Shown here in pieces: positions 52,501-64,000 of a DNA stretch of 64,000 nt. This DNA is from Ophiura sarsii (taxonomy: Eukaryota > Echinodermata > Ophiuroidea > Amphilepidida > Ophiuridae), in NCBI GenBank assembly GCA_035610835.1, contig JAYJML010000021.1, positions 496,001 to 560,000 on the forward strand, read 5' to 3'. The position numbers and the translations under genes are program-made. Below the pieces are notes generated by a model. The model made no database searches and had not been told where the DNA came from. It saw nothing but the letters and a program-made list of their open reading frames with translations. Position 1 is the stretch's first letter. Each line of letters opens with the position of its first letter.

Positions 52501-53255
52501 GCTAGCAAGGTAGCATTACTCAGGAAAAGTCGGAAATCAACACAGATGTGTTTTTACATCACTTTTAAATTTTTCATAAAAATCGAATTGTGCTTTTACA
52601 TCACTTTGAAATTTTTCATAGAAATCCAATTTTTGCTCGTATCGGGCGCATAGAGCAGCTAGCAAGGTAGCATTACTCAGGAAAAGTCGGAAATCAACAC
52701 GGATGTGTTTTTACATCACTTTTAAATTTTCCATAAAAATCGAATTGTGTTTTTACATCACTTTGAAATTTTTCATAGAAATCCAATTTTTGATCGTATC
52801 GGGCGCATAGAGCAGCTAGCAAGGTAGCATTACTCAGCAAAAGTCGGAAATCAACACGGATGTGTTTTTACATCACTTTTAAATTTTTCATAAAAATCGA
52901 ATTGTGTTTTTACATCACTTTGAAATTTTTCATCGAAATCTAATTTTTGCTCGTATCGGGCGCATAGAGCAGCTAGCAAGGTATCATTACTCAGGAAAAG
53001 TCGGAAATCAACACGGATCTGTTTTTACATCACTTTTAAATTTTTCATAAAAATCGAATTGTGTTTTTACATCACTTTGAAATTTTTCATCGAAATCTAA
53101 TTTTTGCTCGTATCGGGCGCATAGAGCAGCTAGCAAGGTAGCATTACTCAGGAAAAGTCGGAAATCAACACGGATGTGTTTTTACATCACTTTTAAATCT
53201 TTCATAAAAATCGAATTGTGTTTTTACATCACTTTGAAATTTTTCATAGAAATCC
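49517..53255 (-). repeat. 3,739-bp tandem duplication, copy 2
   Basis: This is the second copy of 45778-49516. It carries the same three 199-bp monomers at 50065, 51679 and 52349, and was itself the source of a later copy at 57761-64000. Its right edge is set by aacacag at about 53326, where copy 1 would predict the gtcgaaaatc variant. Confidence 0.85.
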
Positions 53256-53280
53256 AATTTTTGCTCGTATCGGGCGCATA

Positions 53281-55520
53281 GAGCAGCTAGCAAGGTAGCA
53301 TTACTCAGGAAAAGTCGGAAATCAACACAGATGTGTTTTTACATCACTTTTAAATTTTTCATAAAAATCGAATTGTGTTTTTACATCACTTTGAAATTTT
53401 TCATCGAAATCTAACTTTTGCTCGTATCGGGCGCATAGAGCAGCTAGCAAGGTAGCATTACTCAGGAAAAGTCGGAAATCAACACGGATGTGTTTTTACA
53501 TCACTTTGAAATTTTTCATAAAAATCGAATTGTGCTTTTACATCACTTTGAAATTTTTCATAGAAATCCAATTTTTGCTCGTATCGGGCGCATAGAGCAG
53601 CTAGCAAGGTAGCATTACTCAGGAAAAGTCGGAAATCAACACGGATGTGTTTTTACATCACTTTTAAATTTTTCATAAAAATCGAATTGTGTTTTTACAT
53701 CACTTTGAAATTTTTCATCGAAATCTAATTTTTGCTCGTATCGGGCGCATAGAGCAGCTAGCAAGGTAGCATTACTCAGGAAAAGTCGGAAATCAACACG
53801 GATGTGTTTTTACATCACTTTTAAATTTTTCATAAAAATCGAATTGTGTTTTTACATCACTTTGAAATTTTTCATCGAAATCTAATTTTTGCTCGTATCG
53901 GGCGCATAGAGCAGCTAGCAAGGTAGCATTACTCAGGAAAAGTCGGAAATCAACACAGATGTGTTTTGACATCACTTTTAAATTTTTCATAAAAATCGAA
54001 TTGTGTTTTTACATCACTTTGAAATTTTTCATCGAAATCTAATTTTTGCTCGTATCGGGCGCATAGAGCAGCTAGCAAGGTAGCATTACTCAGGAAAAGT
54101 CGGAAATCAACACGGATGTGTTTTTACATCACTTTTAAATTTTTCATAAAAATCGAATTGTGTTTTTACATCACTTTGAAATTTTTCATAGAAATCCAAT
54201 TTTTGCTCGTATCGGGCGCATAGAGCAGCTAGCAAGGTAGCATTACTCAGGAAAAGTCGGAAATCAAAACAGATGTGTTTTTACATCACTTTTAAATTTT
54301 TCATAAAAATCGAATTGTGTTTTTACATCACTTTGAAATTTTTCATCGAAATCTAATTTTTGCTCGTATCGGGCGCATAGAGCAGCTAGCAAGGTAGCAT
54401 TACTCAGGAAAAGTCGGAAATCAACACGGATGTGTTTTTACATCACTTTTAAATTTTTCATAAAAATCGAATTGTGTTTTTACATCACTTTGAAATTTTT
54501 CATCGAAATCTAATTTTTGCTCGTATCGGGCGCATAGAGCAGCTAGCAAGGTAGCATTACTCAGGAAAAGTCGGAAATCAACACAGATGTGTTTTGACAT
54601 CACTTTTAAATTTTTCATAAAAATCGAATTGTGTTTTTACATCACTTTGAAATTTTTCATCGAAATCTAATTTTTGCTCGTATCGGGCGCATAGAGCAGC
54701 TAGCAAGGTAGCATTACTCAGGAAAAGTCGGAAATCAACACGGATGTGTTTTTACATCACTTTTAAATTTTTCATAAAAATCGAATTGTGTTTTTACATC
54801 ACTTTGAAATTTTTCATAGAAATCCAATTTTTGCTCGTATCGGGCGCATAGAGCAGCTAGCAAGGTAGCATTACTCAGGAAAAGTCGGAAATCAAAACAG
54901 ATGTGTTTTTACATCACTTTTAAATTTTTCATAAAAATCGAATTGTGTTTTTACATCACTTTTAAATTTTTCATAAAAATCGAATTGTGTTTTTACATCA
55001 CTTTGAAATTTTTCATAGAAATCCAATTTTTGCTCGTATCGGGCGCATAGAGCAGCTAGCAAGGTAGCATTACTCAGGAAAAGTCGGAAATCAACACGGA
55101 TGTGTTTTTACATCACTTTTAAATTTTCCATAAAAATCGAATTGTGTTTTTACATCACTTTGAAATTTTTCATAGAAATCCAATTTTTGATCGTATCGGG
55201 CGCATAGAGCAGCTAGCAAGGTAGCATTACTCAGCAAAAGTCGGAAATCAACACGGATGTGTTTTTACATCACTTTTAAATTTTTCATAAAAATCGAATT
55301 GTGCTTTTACATCACTTTGAAATTTTTCATAGAAATCCAATTTTTGCTCGTATCGGGCGCATAGAGCAGCTAGCAAGGTAGCATTACTCAGGAAAAGTCG
55401 GAAATCAACACGGATGTGTTTTTACATCACTTTTAAATTTTCCATAAAAATCGAATTGTGTTTTTACATCACTTTGAAATTTTTCATAGAAATCCAATTT
55501 TTGCTCGTATCGGGCGCATA
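53281..55520 (-). repeat. 2,240-bp tandem duplication, copy 1
   Basis: Fourteen monomers, one of them 199 bp (14 x 157 + 42 = 2,240), recur at 55521-57760. Shared marks are ctaacttttgctcg, the module with ctttgaaa in both positions (53503/55743), two tgttttgacatc monomers and cagcaaaagtc. The block also appears at offset 9,047 from about 62328 to the window end. Confidence 0.87.
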
Positions 55521-57760
55521 GAGCAGCTAGCAAGGTAGCATTACTCAGGAAAAGTCGGAAATCAACACAGATGTGTTTTTACATCACTTTTAAATTTTTC
55601 ATAAAAATCGAATTGTGTTTTTACATCACTTTGAAATTTTTCATCGAAATCTAACTTTTGCTCGTATCGGGCGCATAGAGCAGCTAGCAAGGTAGCATTA
55701 CTCAGGAAAAGTCGGAAATCAACACGGATGTGTTTTTACATCACTTTGAAATTTTTCATAAAAATCGAATTGTGCTTTTACATCACTTTGAAATTTTTCA
55801 TAGAAATCCAATTTTTGCTCGTATCGGGCGCATAGAGCAGCTAGCAAGGTAGCATTACTCAGGAAAAGTCGGAAATCAACACGGATGTGTTTTTACATCA
55901 CTTTTAAATTTTTCATAAAAATCGAATTGTGTTTTTACATCACTTTGAAATTTTTCATCGAAATCTAATTTTTGCTCGTATCGGGCGCATAGAGCAGCTA
56001 GCAAGGTAGCATTACTCAGGAAAAGTCGGAAATCAACACGGATGTGTTTTTACATCACTTTTAAATTTTTCATAAAAATCGAATTGTGTTTTTACATCAC
56101 TTTGAAATTTTTCATCGAAATCTAATTTTTGCTCGTATCGGGCGCATAGAGCAGCTAGCAAGGTAGCATTACTCAGGAAAAGTCGGAAATCAACACAGAT
56201 GTGTTTTGACATCACTTTTAAATTTTTCATAAAAATCGAATTGTGTTTTTACATCACTTTGAAATTTTTCATCGAAATCTAATTTTTGCTCGTATCGGGC
56301 GCATAGAGCAGCTAGCAAGGTAGCATTACTCAGGAAAAGTCGGAAATCAACACGGATGTGTTTTTACATCACTTTTAAATTTTTCATAAAAATCGAATTG
56401 TGTTTTTACATCACTTTGAAATTTTTCATAGAAATCCAATTTTTGCTCGTATCGGGCGCATAGAGCAGCTAGCAAGGTAGCATTACTCAGGAAAAGTCGG
56501 AAATCAAAACAGATGTGTTTTTACATCACTTTTAAATTTTTCATAAAAATCGAATTGTGTTTTTACATCACTTTGAAATTTTTCATCGAAATCTAATTTT
56601 TGCTCGTATCGGGCGCATAGAGCAGCTAGCAAGGTAGCATTACTCAGGAAAAGTCGGAAATCAACACGGATGTGTTTTTACATCACTTTTAAATTTTTCA
56701 TAAAAATCGAATTGTGTTTTTACATCACTTTGAAATTTTTCATCGAAATCTAATTTTTGCTCGTATCGGGCGCATAGAGCAGCTAGCAAGGTAGCATTAC
56801 TCAGGAAAAGTCGGAAATCAACACAGATGTGTTTTGACATCACTTTTAAATTTTTCATAAAAATCGAATTGTGTTTTTACATCACTTTGAAATTTTTCAT
56901 CGAAATCTAATTTTTGCTCGTATCGGGCGCATAGAGCAGCTAGCAAGGTAGCATTACTCAGGAAAAGTCGGAAATCAACACGGATGTGTTTTTACATCAC
57001 TTTTAAATTTTTCATAAAAATCGAATTGTGTTTTTACATCACTTTGAAATTTTTCATAGAAATCCAATTTTTGCTCGTATCGGGCGCATAGAGCAGCTAG
57101 CAAGGTAGCATTACTCAGGAAAAGTCGGAAATCAAAACAGATGTGTTTTTACATCACTTTTAAATTTTTCATAAAAATCGAATTGTGTTTTTACATCACT
57201 TTTAAATTTTTCATAAAAATCGAATTGTGTTTTTACATCACTTTGAAATTTTTCATAGAAATCCAATTTTTGCTCGTATCAGGCGCATAGAGCAGCTAGC
57301 AAGGTAGCATTACTCAGGAAAAGTCGGAAATCAACACGGATGTGTTTTTACATCACTTTTAAATTTTCCATAAAAATCGAATTGTGTTTTTACATCACTT
57401 TGAAATTTTTCATAGAAATCCAATTTTTGATCGTATCGGGCGCATAGAGCAGCTAGCAAGGTAGCATTACTCAGCAAAAGTCGGAAATCAACACGGATGT
57501 GTTTTTACATCACTTTTAAATTTTTCATAAAAATCGAATTGTGCTTTTACATCACTTTGAAATTTTTCATAGAAATCCAATTTTTGCTCGTATCGGGCGC
57601 ATAGAGCAGCTAGCAAGGTAGCATTACTCAGGAAAAGTCGGAAATCAACACGGATGTGTTTTTACATCACTTTTAAATTTTCCATAAAAATCGAATTGTG
57701 TTTTTACATCACTTTGAAATTTTTCATAGAAATCCAATTTTTGCTCGTATCGGGCGCATA
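55521..57760 (-). repeat. 2,240-bp tandem duplication, copy 2
   Basis: This copy directly follows copy 1. The only difference noticed is gctcgtatcaggcgc near 57272, where copy 1 has tcgggcgc. That near identity over 2.2 kb marks it as one of the youngest events in the window. Confidence 0.85.
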
Positions 57761-58584
57761 GAGCAGCTAGCAAGGTAGCATTACTCAGGAAAAGTCGGAA
57801 ATCAACACGGATGTGTTTTTACATCACTTTTAAATTTTTCATAAAAATCGAATTGTGTTTTTACATCACTTTGAAATTTTTCATAGAAATCCAATTTTTG
57901 CTCGTATCGGGCGCATAGAGCAGCTAGCAAGGTAGCATTACTCAGGAAAAGTCGGAAATCAAAACAGATGTGTTTTTACATCACTTTTAAATTTTTCATA
58001 AAAATCGAATTGTGTTTTTACATCACTTTTAAATTTTTCATAAAAATCGAATTGTGTTTTTACATCACTTTGAAATTTTTCATCGAAATCTAATTTTTGC
58101 TCGTATCGGGCGCATAGAGCAGCTAGCAAGGTAGCATTACTCAGGAAAAGTCGGAAATCAACACGGATGTGTTTTTACATCACTTTTAAATTTTTCATAA
58201 AAATCGAATTGTGCTTTTACATCACTTTGAAATTTTTCATAGAAATCCAATTTTTGCTCGTATCGGGCGCATAGAGCAGCTAGCAAGGTAGCATTACTCA
58301 GGAAAAGTCGGAAATCAACACGGATGTGTTTTTACATCACTTTTAAATTTTCCATAAAAATCGAATTGTGTTTTTACATCACTTTGAAATTTTTCATAGA
58401 AATCCAATTTTTGATCGTATCGGGCGCATAGAGCAGCTAGCAAGGTAGCATTACTCAGCAAAAGTCGGAAATCAACACGGATGTGTTTTTACATCACTTT
58501 TAAATTTTTCATAAAAATCGAATTGTGTTTTTACATCACTTTGAAATTTTTCATCGAAATCTAATTTTTGCTCGTATCGGGCGC

Positions 58585-59726
58585 ATAGAGCAGCTAGCAA
58601 GGTATCATTACTCAGGAAAAGTCGGAAATCAACACGGATCTGTTTTTACATCACTTTTAAATTTTTCATAAAAATCGAATTGTGTTTTTACATCACTTTG
58701 AAATTTTTCATCGAAATCTAATTTTTGCTCGTATCGGGCGCATAGAGCAGCTAGCAAGGTAGCATTACTCAGGAAAAGTCGGAAATCAACACGGATGTAT
58801 TTTTACATCACTTTTAAATCTTTCATAAAAATCGAATTGTGTTTTTACATCACTTTGAAATTTTTCATCGAAATCTAATTTTTGCTCGTATCGGGCGCAT
58901 AGAGCAGCTAGCAAGGTAGCATTACTCAGGAAAAGTCGGAAATCAACACGGATGTGTTTTTACATCACTTTTAAATTTTTCATAAAAATCGAATTGTGTT
59001 TTTACATCACTTTGAAATTTTTCATCGAAATCTAATTTTTGCTCGTAATCGGGCGCATAGAGCAGCTAGCAAGGTAGCATTACTCAGGAAAAGTCGGAAA
59101 TCAACACAGATGTGTTTTGACATCACTTTTAAATTTTTCATAAAAATCGAATTGTGTTTTTACATCACTTTGAAATTTTTCATCGAAATCTAATTTTTGC
59201 TCGTATCGGGCGCATAGAGCAGCTAGCAAGGTAGCATTACTCAGGAAAAGTCGGAAATCAACACGGATGTGTTTTTACATCACTTTTAAATTTTTCATAA
59301 AAATCGAATTGTGTTTTTACATCACTTTGAAATTTTTCATAGAAATCCAATTTTTGCTCGTATCGGGCGCATAGAGCAGCTAGCAAGGTAGCATTACTCA
59401 GGAAAAGTCGGAAATCAAAACAGATGTGTTTTTACATCACTTTTAAATTTTTCATAAAAATCGAATTGTGTTTTTACATCACTTTGAAATTTTTCATCGA
59501 AATCTAATTTTTGCTCGTATCGGGCGCATAGAGCAGCTAGCAACGTAGCATTACTCAGGAAAAGTCGGAAATCAAAACAGATGTGTTTTTACATCACTTT
59601 TAAATTTTTCATAAAAATCGAATTGTGTTTTTACATCACTTTTAAATTTTCCATAAAAATCGAATTGTGTTTTTACATCACTTTGAAATTTTTCATAGAA
59701 ATCCAATTTTTGATCGTATCGGGCGC
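58585..59726 (-). repeat. 1,142-bp tandem duplication, copy 1
   Basis: Seven monomers with one extra 42-bp module and one inserted base (7 x 157 + 43) recur at 59727-60868. Both copies carry ctagcaacgtagc (59541 and 60683), a change absent from the equivalent place in 49517-53255 (about 51634). The change therefore arose after that block was copied and before this duplication. Confidence 0.85.
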
Positions 59727-60868
59727 ATAGAGCAGCTAGCAAGGTATCATTACTCAGGAAAAGTCGGAAATCAACACGGATCTGTTTTTACATCACTTTT
59801 AAATTTTTCATAAAAATCGAATTGTGTTTTTACATCACTTTGAAATTTTTCATCGAAATCTAATTTTTGCTCGTATCGGGCGCATAGAGCAGCTAGCAAG
59901 GTAGCATTACTCAGGAAAAGTCGGAAATCAACACGGATGTATTTTTACATCACTTTTAAATCTTTCATAAAAATCGAATTGTGTTTTTACATCACTTTGA
60001 AATTTTTCATCGAAATCTAATTTTTGCTCGTATCGGGCGCATAGAGCAGCTAGCAAGGTAGCATTACTCAGGAAAAGTCGGAAATCAACACGGATGTGTT
60101 TTTACATCACTTTTAAATTTTTCATAAAAATCGAATTGTGTTTTTACATCACTTTGAAATTTTTCATCGAAATCTAATTTTTGCTCGTAATCGGGCGCAT
60201 AGAGCAGCTAGCAAGGTAGCATTACTCAGGAAAAGTCGGAAATCAACACAGATGTGTTTTGACATCACTTTTAAATTTTTCATAAAAATCGAATTGTGTT
60301 TTTACATCACTTTGAAATTTTTCATCGAAATCTAATTTTTGCTCGTATCGGGCGCATAGAGCAGCTAGCAAGGTAGCATTACTCAGGAAAAGTCGGAAAT
60401 CAACACGGATGTGTTTTTACATCACTTTTAAATTTTTCATAAAAATCGAATTGTGTTTTTACATCACTTTGAAATTTTTCATAGAAATCCAATTTTTGCT
60501 CGTATCGGGCGCATAGAGCAGCTAGCAAGGTAGCATTACTCAGGAAAAGTCGGAAATCAAAACAGATGTGTTTTTACATCACTTTTAAATTTTTCATAAA
60601 AATCGAATTGTGTTTTTACATCACTTTGAAATTTTTCATCGAAATCTAATTTTTGCTCGTATCGGGCGCATAGAGCAGCTAGCAACGTAGCATTACTCAG
60701 GAAAAGTCGGAAATCAAAACAGATGTGTTTTTACATCACTTTTAAATTTTTCATAAAAATCGAATTGTGTTTTTACATCACTTTTAAATTTTCCATAAAA
60801 ATCGAATTGTGTTTTTACATCACTTTGAAATTTTTCATAGAAATCCAATTTTTGATCGTATCGGGCGC
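59727..60868 (-). repeat. 1,142-bp tandem duplication, copy 2
   Basis: This is the second copy of 58585-59726, with the gctcgtaatcggg insertion at about 60183, caacgtagc at 60683 and a 199-bp monomer near 60726. After it, collinearity with 49517-53255 continues at offset 9,047. Confidence 0.85.
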
Positions 60869-63800
60869 ATAGAGCAGCTAGCAAGGTATCATTACTCAGG
60901 AAAAGTCGGAAATCAACACGGATCTGTTTTTACATCACTTTTAAATTTTTCATAAAAATCGAATTGTGTTTTTACATCACTTTGAAATTTTTCATCGAAA
61001 TCTAATTTTTGCTCGTATCGGGCGCATAGAGCAGCTAGCAAGGTAGCATTACTCAGGAAAAGTCGGAAATCAACACGGATGTGTTTTTACATCACTTTTA
61101 AATTTTTCATAAAAATCGAATTGTGTTTTTTACATCACTTTGAAATTTTTCATCGAAATCTATTTTTTGCTCGTATCGGGCGCATAGAGCAGCTAGCAAG
61201 GTAGCATTACTCAGGAAAAGTCGGAAATCAACACGGATGTGTTTTTACATCACTTTTAAATTTTTCATAAAAATCGAATTGTGTTTTTACATCACTTTGA
61301 AATTTTTCATCGAAATCTAATTTTTGCTCGTATCGGGAGCATAGAGCAGCTAGCAAGGTAGCATTACTCAGGAAAAGTCGGAAATCAACACGGATGTGTT
61401 TTTACATCACTTTTAAATCTTTCATAAAAATCGAATTGTGTTTTTACATCACTTTTAAATTTTTCATAAAAATCGAATTGTGTTTTTACATCACTTTGAA
61501 ATTTTTCATAGAAATCCAATTTTTGCTCGTATCGGGCGCATAGAGCAGCTAGCAAGGTAGCATTACTCAGGAAAAGTCGGAAATCAACACAGATGTGTTT
61601 TTACATCACTTTTAAATTTTTCATAAAAATCGAATTGTGCTTTTACATCACTTTGAAATTTTTCATAGAAATCCAATTTTTGCTCGTATCGGGCGCATAG
61701 AGCAGCTAGCAAGGTAGCATTACTCAGGAAAAGTCGGAAATCAACACGGATGTGTTTTTACATCACTTTTAAATTTTCCATAAAAATCGAATTGTGTTTT
61801 TACATCACTTTGAAATTTTTCATAGAAATCCAATTTTTGATCGTATCGGGCGCATAGAGCAGCTAGCAAGGTAGCATTACTCAGCAAAAGTCGGAAATCA
61901 ACACGGATGTGTTTTTACATCACTTTTAAATTTTTCATAAAAATCGAATTGTGTTTTTACATCACTTTGAAATTTTTCATCGAAATCTAATTTTTGCTCG
62001 TATCGGGCGCATAGAGCAGCTAGCAAGGTATCATTACTCAGGAAAAGTCGGAAATCAACACGGATCTGTTTTTACATCACTTTTAAATTTTTCATAAAAA
62101 TCGAATTGTGTTTTTACATCACTTTGAAATTTTTCATCGAAATCTAATTTTTGCTCGTATCGGGCGCATAGAGCAGCTAGCAAGGTAGCATTACTCAGGA
62201 AAAGTCGGAAATCAACACGGATGTGTTTTTACATCACTTTTAAATCTTTCATAAAAATCGAATTGTGTTTTTACATCACTTTGAAATTTTTCATAGAAAT
62301 CCAATTTTTGCTCGTATCGGGCGCATAGAGCAGCTAGCAAGGTAGCATTACTCAGGAAAAGTCGGAAATCAACACAGATGTGTTTTTACATCACTTTTAA
62401 ATTTTTCATAAAAATCGAATTGTGTTTTTACATCACTTTGAAATTTTTCATCGAAATCTAACTTTTGCTCGTATCGGGCGCATAGAGCAGCTAGCAAGGT
62501 AGCATTACTCAGGAAAAGTCGGAAATCAACACGGATGTGTTTTTACATCACTTTGAAATTTTTCATAAAAATCGAATTGTGCTTTTACATCACTTTGAAA
62601 TTTTTCATAGAAATCCAATTTTTGCTCGTATCGGGCGCATAGAGCAGCTAGCAAGGTAGCATTACTCAGGAAAAGTCGGAAATCAACACGGATGTGTTTT
62701 TACATCACTTTTAAATTTTTCATAAAAATCGAATTGTGTTTTTACATCACTTTGAAATTTTTCATCGAAATCTAATTTTTGCTCGTATCGGGCGCATAGA
62801 GCAGCTAGCAAGGTAGCATTACTCAGGAAAAGTCGGAAATCAACACGGATGTGTTTTTACATCACTTTTAAATTTTTCATAAAAATCGAATTGTGTTTTT
62901 ACATCACTTTGAAATTTTTCATCGAAATCTAATTTTTGCTCGTATCGGGCGCATAGAGCAGCTAGCAAGGTAGCATTACTCAGGAAAAGTCGGAAATCAA
63001 CACAGATGTGTTTTGACATCACTTTTAAATTTTTCATAAAAATCGAATTGTGTTTTTACATCACTTTGAAATTTTTCATCGAAATCTAATTTTTGCTCGT
63101 ATCGGGCGCATAGAGCAGCTAGCAAGGTAGCATTACTCAGGAAAAGTCGGAAATCAACACGGATGTGTTTTTACATCACTTTTAAATTTTTCATAAAAAT
63201 CGAATTGTGTTTTTACATCACTTTGAAATTTTTCATAGAAATCCAATTTTTGCTCGTATCGGGCGCATAGAGCAGCTAGCAAGGTAGCATTACTCAGGAA
63301 AAGTCGGAAATCAAAACAGATGTGTTTTTACATCACTTTTAAATTTTTCATAAAAATCGAATTGTGTTTTTACATCACTTTGAAATTTTTCATCGAAATC
63401 TAATTTTTGCTCGTATCGGGCGCATAGAGCAGCTAGCAAGGTAGCATTACTCAGGAAAAGTCGGAAATCAACACGGATGTGTTTTTACATCACTTTTAAA
63501 TTTTTCATAAAAATCGAATTGTGTTTTTACATCACTTTGAAATTTTTCATCGAAATCTAATTTTTGCTCGTATCGGGCGCATAGAGCAGCTAGCAAGGTA
63601 GCATTACTCAGGAAAAGTCGGAAATCAACACAGATGTGTTTTGACATCACTTTTAAATTTTTCATAAAAATCGAATTGTGTTTTTACATCACTTTGAAAT
63701 TTTTCATCGAAATCTAATTTTTGCTCGTATCGGGCGCATAGAGCAGCTAGCAAGGTAGCATTACTCAGGAAAAGTCGGAAATCAACACGGATGTGTTTTT

Positions 63801-64000
63801 ACATCACTTTTAAATTTTTCATAAAAATCGAATTGTGTTTTTACATCACTTTGAAATTTTTCATAGAAATCCAATTTTTGCTCGTATCGGGCGCATAGAG
63901 CAGCTAGCAAGGTAGCATTACTCAGGAAAAGTCGGAAATCAAAACAGATGTGTTTTTACATCACTTTTAAATTTTTCATAAAAATCGAATTGTGTTTTTA

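Larger units (their letters stand above)
38506..64000 (-). repeat. Right satellite array, 157-bp monomer, inverted
   Basis: About 160 head-to-tail copies of a 157-bp monomer, with an 18-member 199-bp length class, fill the rest of the window. Read on the minus strand it aligns to the left-family monomer throughout, so this array is inverted relative to 1-38505. Its monomer has two adjacent 42-bp AT-rich modules where the left family has one (43 bp). The remaining 73 bp aligns to the left family's 72 bp with a one-base indel and a few substitutions. No gap, unique DNA or further inversion was seen. The array runs off the right edge. Confidence 0.98.
57761..64000 (-). repeat. Copy of 49856-54953 with an internal 1,142-bp gain
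   Basis: The offset is 7,905 bp at the left (49856 to 57761; 51091 to 58996) and 9,047 bp at the right (51091 to 60138; 53793 to 62840; 54421 to 63468). The difference, 1,142 bp, equals the internal tandem duplication. The length agrees exactly: 5,098 + 1,142 = 6,240 bp. The copy continues past the window end. Confidence 0.85.

Noticed and set aside
1..64000. tRNA, rRNA, promoter or telomere-repeat sequence
   Set aside because: No tRNA-like or rRNA-like stretch and no run of a short telomeric unit was seen. TATA-like and A/T-rich strings occur in every monomer and have no specificity.

Overview
The window is satellite DNA from end to end. I find no protein-coding gene, RNA gene, transposon, CRISPR array or unique sequence. 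Megabase-style tandem repetition with nested higher-order repeats (HORs) points to a eukaryotic genome, in a centromeric, pericentromeric or other heterochromatic block. The sequence alone does not identify the species. Both repeat families are about 34% G+C (39 of 115 bases and 53 of 157 bases in the prototypes counted). The array runs off both ends of the window.

Layout. (1) 1-38505 is a head-to-tail array of about 334 monomers of 115 bp, here called the left family. (2) At 38474-38505 the orientation switches inside a 130-bp inverted repeat (38425-38554; 49-bp arms, 48/49 identical, 32-bp spacer). (3) 38506-64000 is a head-to-tail array on the opposite strand, built from a related 157-bp monomer (right family), about 160 copies, with a 199-bp length variant. 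The families are linked by simple arithmetic. The right monomer is the left monomer plus one extra copy of a 42-bp AT-rich module (115+42=157), and the variant carries a third module (157+42=199). The remaining 72-73 bp holds a 43-bp core that is almost invariant in both families.

Higher-order structure. The left array is a mosaic of blocks of mostly 2, 4, 5, 6, 8 or 9 monomers, each marked by a diverged marker pair (an AT-rich stretch containing aaaattattaaaag, followed by a monomer with gttatgctacc). Blocks are copied at larger scales: an 11,351-bp spaced duplication, a duplication of about 5 kb at spacing 5,855-5,970 bp, a 1,608-bp tandem pair, a 920-bp tandem pair, a 911-bp pair, a 230-bp dimer ladder, and a 40-monomer 4,597-bp HOR repeated about 2.4 times (23612-34620). 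The right array has tandem duplications of 3,739, 2,240 and 1,142 bp, and 57761-64000 is a further copy of 49856-54953. Shared private mutations give the relative order of several of these events.

The short open frames that recur in the window (83 and 65 codons) are by-products of the repeat period and are not annotated as genes. The most notable feature is the junction between two families that differ by one internal module and lie in opposite orientations, with right-like hybrid monomers concentrated next to it. Offsets were obtained by comparing diagnostic bases by eye; block edges marked 'about' are good to roughly one monomer.
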